A DNA stretch of 18,480 nt from REEB85 sp018971455. GTDB taxonomy: Bacteria; Pseudomonadota; Alphaproteobacteria; Acetobacterales; Acetobacteraceae. Below, one piece after another: positions 15,332 through 18,480 of this stretch. The DNA is taken from assembly GCA_028871195.1 (NCBI GenBank), contig JAGWNT010000078.1, positions 1 to 18,480 of the forward strand. The letters run 5' to 3'. A program made the translations under genes and the position numbers. Each line of letters starts with the position of its first letter. Position 1 is the stretch's first letter. Below the pieces are notes generated by a model. That model was not told the DNA's origin, ran no database searches, and saw only the letters and a program-made list of their open reading frames with translations.

Positions 15332-16186
15332 ATGGCCGATTTGTTCGTCTGCCTCACCTTCGACCACGACAACACCTCCTCCACCATCGCCCGCGAGGCG
15401 ACCACGCCGACGGCGATCTCGCGCGGGGATTTCGGCATCGCCGGCGCGCGCCGCATCCTTGCCCTGCTGGCGGAAAGGCGCATTCCCGCCACCTGGTTCA
15501 TCCCCGGCCACACCATCGAGAGCTACCCCTCCTGCGTTCGCGCCGTGCGCGACGCGGGCCACGAGATCGGCCACCATGGCTGGACGCACCGCGTGCCGGC
15601 GAGCCTCGGGCGTGAGGGCGAGGAGGGCGAGCTGGTCCGCGGCATCGCGGCGATCGCCGAGCTCACCGGCCGGGCGCCGCGCGGCTATCGCTCGCCGGCC
15701 TGGGACCTCAGCGCGCACAGCGTGGAACTTCTGCTCAAGCACGGCTTCATCTACGACAGCTCGATGATGGGTCACGACGTGCTGCCCTACCAGGCGCGCT
15801 CGGGAGACCACGTCACGCTGGAGGAGAAGCTGGTCTTCGGGCCGGACACGGCGCTGGTGGAGATGCCGATCAGCTGGGCGCTCGATGATTTTCCGCATTT
15901 CGAATATTCGCGCTCGCCCGCCGGCATCCTGCCCGGCGGCATGAATGCGCGGCTGGTGATCGAGAACTGGCTCAACGAGTTCCGCTACATGAAGAAGCAC
16001 AATGAGTGGGGCGTGCTGACCTACACCTTCCACCCGCATATCATCGGCCGCGGCCATCGCATGTTCATGCTCGAGCACATGATCGAAAGGCTGGGCGCCG
16101 AGGGAGCGCGTTTCGTCACCATGGAAACGGCGGTCGAGGAATATCGCCGCCGCTTCCCGAACGGGCTCAGCCTGCGCGGGGGGTGA
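15332..16186 (+). CDS. Polysaccharide deacetylase (NodB-fold) family protein
   Basis: This 284-residue protein has the NodB-homology motifs in order: TFDHD (9-13) with the catalytic and metal-binding Asp residues, HEIGHHGWTH (77-86) with the metal-binding His82-x3-His86, RGYRSPAWD (117-125), YDSSM (141-145), and a late TFHPHIIGRGHRM. The family uses a metal to hydrolyse N-acyl groups from sugars or C-N bonds in cyclic amides. The closest layouts I recall are the PuuE allantoinase-like and HP0310-type deacetylases, which are cytosolic and lack a signal peptide, as here. The ATG has an AGGAGAT ribosome site 6 bases upstream. An open frame continues upstream to about 14885, but that part is antisense to the amidohydrolase remnant. 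The last 20 bases overlap the convergent TrmO-type gene. Confidence 0.9.
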   Translation: MADLFVCLTFDHDNTSSTIAREATTPTAISRGDFGIAGARRILALLAERRIPATWFIPGHTIESYPSCVRAVRDAGHEIGHHGWTHRVPASLGREGEEGELVRGIAAIAELTGRAPRGYRSPAWDLSAHSVELLLKHGFIYDSSMMGHDVLPYQARSGDHVTLEEKLVFGPDTALVEMPISWALDDFPHFEYSRSPAGILPGGMNARLVIENWLNEFRYMKKHNEWGVLTYTFHPHIIGRGHRMFMLEHMIERLGAEGARFVTMETAVEEYRRRFPNGLSLRGG

Positions 16187-16622
16187 GCCAGCCCATCGTG
16201 GCCTCCGGCTCGCAATCGGTGGTGCGCAGATAGGGCTTGATGTCGAGCAGCGGCGTGCCGTTGACGCAGTCGAGATAGCGCACGCGCAGCACGCCCGCGG
16301 CCGCGAACCCGTCGAAGGCGACGACCGACAGGCCGATCGGGTTCGGCCGGTGCGGCGCGCGGGTTGCGAACAGGCCGCGCGGCCGATCGTCGAAGGGTGG
16401 CGTGAACACCATCTCGGCCGGCCGCGCGCGATCGAGCCAGTAGAGCAGGATGAGGTGGCTGAACCCCTCCAGCCCGTCGAGCCCCGGGGCGAACTCGGCG
16501 GCGACATGCGCCTCGCACACCGGCGGCACCTCCGGCTTGCGGCCGTTGCGCGGGCATTCGGACGGGGTGTTCCACGGCGTGTGCAGCACGCCGATCGGAT
16601 GCAGGGTGAGGGGGCGTTGCAT
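16167..16622 (-). CDS. TrmO-type tRNA m6t6A37 methyltransferase (UPF0066/YaeB family)
   Basis: This 151-residue protein is an S-adenosylmethionine-dependent enzyme family member that N6-methylates threonylcarbamoyl-adenosine-37 in tRNA. The opening LHPIGVLHTPWNTPSECP, then LEGFSHLILLYWLD, the signature RAPHRPNPIGLS (88-99) and NGTPLLDIKPY (121-131) are diagnostic of the SAM-binding beta-barrel domain. E. coli TrmO is about 235 residues with an extra C-terminal domain; this protein is the single-domain short form, so substrate range may differ. The ATG has a CCGGAG ribosome site. It diverges from the CoA-transferase gene with 69 bases between the starts, and its end overlaps the end of the deacetylase gene. 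Confidence 0.9.
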   Translation of the reverse strand: MQRPLTLHPIGVLHTPWNTPSECPRNGRKPEVPPVCEAHVAAEFAPGLDGLEGFSHLILLYWLDRARPAEMVFTPPFDDRPRGLFATRAPHRPNPIGLSVVAFDGFAAAGVLRVRYLDCVNGTPLLDIKPYLRTTDCEPEATMGWLTPRAG

Positions 16623-16633
16623 GGGACTCCGGC

Positions 16634-16663
16634 TTGACAGGGTTGCGCGACGCTCCGCACGCT
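16634..16663 (+). promoter_or_regulatory. Candidate promoter of the CoA-transferase gene
   Basis: A perfect TTGACA (16634-16639) lies on the plus strand, with a weak -10 candidate CACGCT 18 bases later (16658-16663) and a GCTAGC just beyond it. The distance to the ATG at 16692 is right for a short leader. The -10 match is poor, so confidence rests on the -35 and the divergent layout. Confidence 0.42.
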
Positions 16664-16691
16664 AGCGCAAAACAACACGGGGCGGAGCGCC

Positions 16692-17846
16692 ATGACCGAG
16701 CCGATGCTGCGTCCGCCGCCGCTGGATGGCGTGCGGGTGATCGACCTCACGCAGATCTATGCCGGCCCCTACACCACCTTCCTCATGGCGCGCGCCGGCG
16801 CTGAAATCATCAAGATCGAGCCGCCCGGAGGCGAGCATATGCGCCGCGCCGCCGGCGGGTCGGTGCTGCCCTATGTCATGCTCAATGCCAACAAGCGCAG
16901 CCTGACCCTCGATCTCAAGACGGCGGCCGGCATCGCCGAGGTACGTCGCCTGGTCGAGGATGCCGACGTGCTGGTGGAGAATTTCACCCCGGGCGTGATG
17001 GACCGGCTGGGCCTTGGCTGGGAGGATTTGCGCGCGCGCAATCCGCGGCTGATCTATGCGTGCAGTTCAGGCTACGGCACCACCGGGCCGTACCGCGACT
17101 ATCCGGCGATGGACCTCACCGTGCAGGCCATGTCCGGCATTCTCGGCGTCACCGGCTTTCCCGGGCAGCCACCGGTGAAGGCGGGGCCGGCCATGTGCGA
17201 TTTCAGCGCCGGCATTCATCTCTACGCCGGCGTGATCACGGCCCTTTACGAGCGCACGCGCTCCGGGCTCGGCCAGATGGTGGAAATCTCCATGCTGGAA
17301 TCGGCCTATTTCACCCTGACCTCCAATCTCGGCCCGCTCTTCCGCGAGGAAGGCGCGGCCGATCTCGGCCGCACCGGCAACCGCCATGGCGGCATGACCA
17401 TCTGCCCCTACAACGTCTATCCGACGAATGACGGTTTCGTTGCCATATTGTGCATCAACGACGCGCATTTCTTCGCCCTGACGAAGGCCCTCCACCTGCC
17501 CGACCTCGCCGCCGTGCCGCGCTACGCCACGCATAAGGGGCGCGCCCCGGACATGGATGCGCTCGACGCCCGGATCGGCGCCGCCACGGCGGCGTTCAGC
17601 AAGGCCACCCTGTTCGACCTGCTGATGGCCCATCACGTGCCGGCGGCGCCGGTGCGCACCCTCGGCGAGGTCATTGCCGATCCGCATCTCCATGCGCGCG
17701 GCGCGCTGCGCTGGATCGACCATCCGCAGCATGGCCGGCTGGTGGTCGCCGAATCGCCGTTGCGGCTGAATGGCTGCGAGCGGCCGGCCTACGAACCCAG
17801 CGCCGCCATCGGCGCGGACAATGCCAGCCTGCTGCGGCCGGCCTAA
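16692..17846 (+). CDS. CaiB/BaiF family III CoA-transferase
   Basis: This 384-residue enzyme moves CoA between carboxylic acids via an aspartyl-CoA intermediate. PLDGVRVIDLTQIYAGPYTTFLMA at the N-terminus, AEIIKIEPPGGE (37-48), NANKRSLTLDLK (65-76) and VLVENFTPGVMDRLGL (93-108) are standard family landmarks. The catalytic aspartate is Asp141 in YPAMDLTVQAMSG. The length is normal. The ATG has a GGCGGAG ribosome site 5 bases upstream. Members cannot be assigned to formyl-, carnitine- or dicarboxyl-CoA chemistry by sequence reading alone; the convergent amidase and nearby acyl-CoA-type genes suggest catabolism of a carboxylic acid. Its TAA overlaps the amidase TAG by sharing bases at 17843-17846. 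Confidence 0.95.
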   Translation: MTEPMLRPPPLDGVRVIDLTQIYAGPYTTFLMARAGAEIIKIEPPGGEHMRRAAGGSVLPYVMLNANKRSLTLDLKTAAGIAEVRRLVEDADVLVENFTPGVMDRLGLGWEDLRARNPRLIYACSSGYGTTGPYRDYPAMDLTVQAMSGILGVTGFPGQPPVKAGPAMCDFSAGIHLYAGVITALYERTRSGLGQMVEISMLESAYFTLTSNLGPLFREEGAADLGRTGNRHGGMTICPYNVYPTNDGFVAILCINDAHFFALTKALHLPDLAAVPRYATHKGRAPDMDALDARIGAATAAFSKATLFDLLMAHHVPAAPVRTLGEVIADPHLHARGALRWIDHPQHGRLVVAESPLRLNGCERPAYEPSAAIGADNASLLRPA

Positions 17847-18480
17847 TCCAGCGCCGGCCGCTTGCCCGCCCATGGCAGCAAGCGCTCGAAGGCGCGCGAG
17901 GCCTGCAGCACGCCGAGATCGTCGAAGCGCCGGCCGGTGATCTGCATGCCCACCGGCAGGCCGTCGGCGGTGAAGCCGCAGGGAATGCTGGCGGACGGAT
18001 TCCACGACATGTTGAACGGGTAGGAGAACTCCGCCCAGCTCAGCCAGTCCCACGCATGCTCGGGCCAGTGCGCCGGCTGCAACCGCTCGGCCGGGAAGGC
18101 CGCGACCGACACCGCGGGCGTGATGAGGAAATCCCAATCCTCGAAGAATTCCTGGATTTCGGCGATATAGGCCATCTTCCGCTCGCGGACCTCCTGGTAG
18201 CGGGCAATGGTCATCCGCTCGCCCTCACGGATGCAGGCGACGAGCCCCGGATCCATCCGGCTTTCCCATTCCGGCAGATGGCGCGCCAGCTTCGTCATAT
18301 GCGCGGGCCAGAAGGCGCGGGCGAGGTCGGGGCCGAGCGGACCCCATTCGGGCTCCACCTCATATAGTCCAGTGCCCAGCGCGCGGGCGAAACGCTCGGC
18401 GGCTTGGCGAACGATGTCGGCGATTTCGGGATCGACTCGGGCATGGCCGAGATCGGGGCTGAAGCACAGCCGGCGTTTGC
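17843..18480 (-). CDS. Amidase signature family protein, C-terminal part (5' end off window)
   Basis: The reading frame is continuous to the right edge, giving the last 211 residues of an amidase. The visible part begins RRLCFSPDLGHARVDPEI, which corresponds to the segment after the catalytic Ser-Ser-Lys region of GatA/amidase proteins. Then come ERKMAYIAEIQEFFEDWDFLITPA and the conserved tail with PFNMSWNPSASIPCGFTADGLPVGMQITGR, close to the family pattern. The Ser-cisSer-Lys triad lies outside the window, so activity cannot be judged. It is probably a stand-alone amide hydrolase rather than GatA, since no gatB or gatC is visible, but that side is not shown. It converges with the CoA-transferase gene. 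Confidence 0.93.
   Translation of the reverse strand, partial: KRRLCFSPDLGHARVDPEIADIVRQAAERFARALGTGLYEVEPEWGPLGPDLARAFWPAHMTKLARHLPEWESRMDPGLVACIREGERMTIARYQEVRERKMAYIAEIQEFFEDWDFLITPAVSVAAFPAERLQPAHWPEHAWDWLSWAEFSYPFNMSWNPSASIPCGFTADGLPVGMQITGRRFDDLGVLQASRAFERLLPWAGKRPALD

Noticed and set aside
15191..16750. Minus-strand open frame continuing the amidohydrolase remnant upstream to 16750
   Set aside because: The region is coded on the plus strand by the deacetylase. The antisense product has no recognisable motif, and the remnant has its own ATG and ribosome site at 15190.

Overview
This is a high-GC, tightly packed bacterial chromosome segment, most likely from an alphaproteobacterium. The best taxonomic hint is a large repeat protein ending in a Hint_2-type domain with a long conserved tail, an architecture I associate with Acetobacteraceae (Rhodospirillales). 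The catabolic and transport content (peptide ABC transporter, family III CoA-transferase, DUF35/thiolase pair, amidase) fits that group. The taxonomic call is inference, because no rRNA or tRNA gene is visible.

Region 1 (minus strand, positions 1 to about 11100) holds a dipeptide/oligopeptide-type ABC transporter in the order binding protein, ATPase, ATPase, permease, permease. Its genes have 4-base overlaps or 4-base gaps, and a good sigma70-like promoter lies in front of the binding protein. Downstream on the same strand are a 1372-residue protein with three roughly 350-residue beta-strand modules and a C-terminal Hint autoprocessing domain, then a gamma-glutamyltransferase-like gene that runs off the left edge. 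The Hint gene has its own AT-rich promoter candidate, so it and the transferase may form a separate unit. A transporter beside a signal-less, probably cytosolic transferase suggests import followed by hydrolysis of gamma-glutamyl or related peptides.

Region 2 (about 11100 to 13160) has a PEP-mutase/isocitrate-lyase superfamily gene on the plus strand, divergent from the transporter and most like the oxaloacetate decarboxylase subgroup. It converges on an ECF sigma factor whose frame runs on past the usual end and overlaps it antisense. A small zinc-binding anti-sigma-like gene with no membrane segment diverges from the sigma gene.

Region 3 (about 13200 to 15190, minus strand) is a compact unit: an apparently truncated amidohydrolase, a thiolase-fold protein lacking the canonical nucleophilic cysteine, and a DUF35 Zn-ribbon/OB-fold partner.

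Region 4 (15332 to the right edge) has a polysaccharide deacetylase-family gene (plus), a short TrmO-type tRNA methyltransferase (minus), a CaiB/BaiF CoA-transferase (plus) and the C-terminal part of an amidase (minus). Convergent pairs here overlap by 20 and 4 bases, and the divergent pairs share short promoter regions.

I see no insertion sequence, CRISPR array, tRNA or phage gene. No stretch longer than about 150 bases is without an assigned gene.
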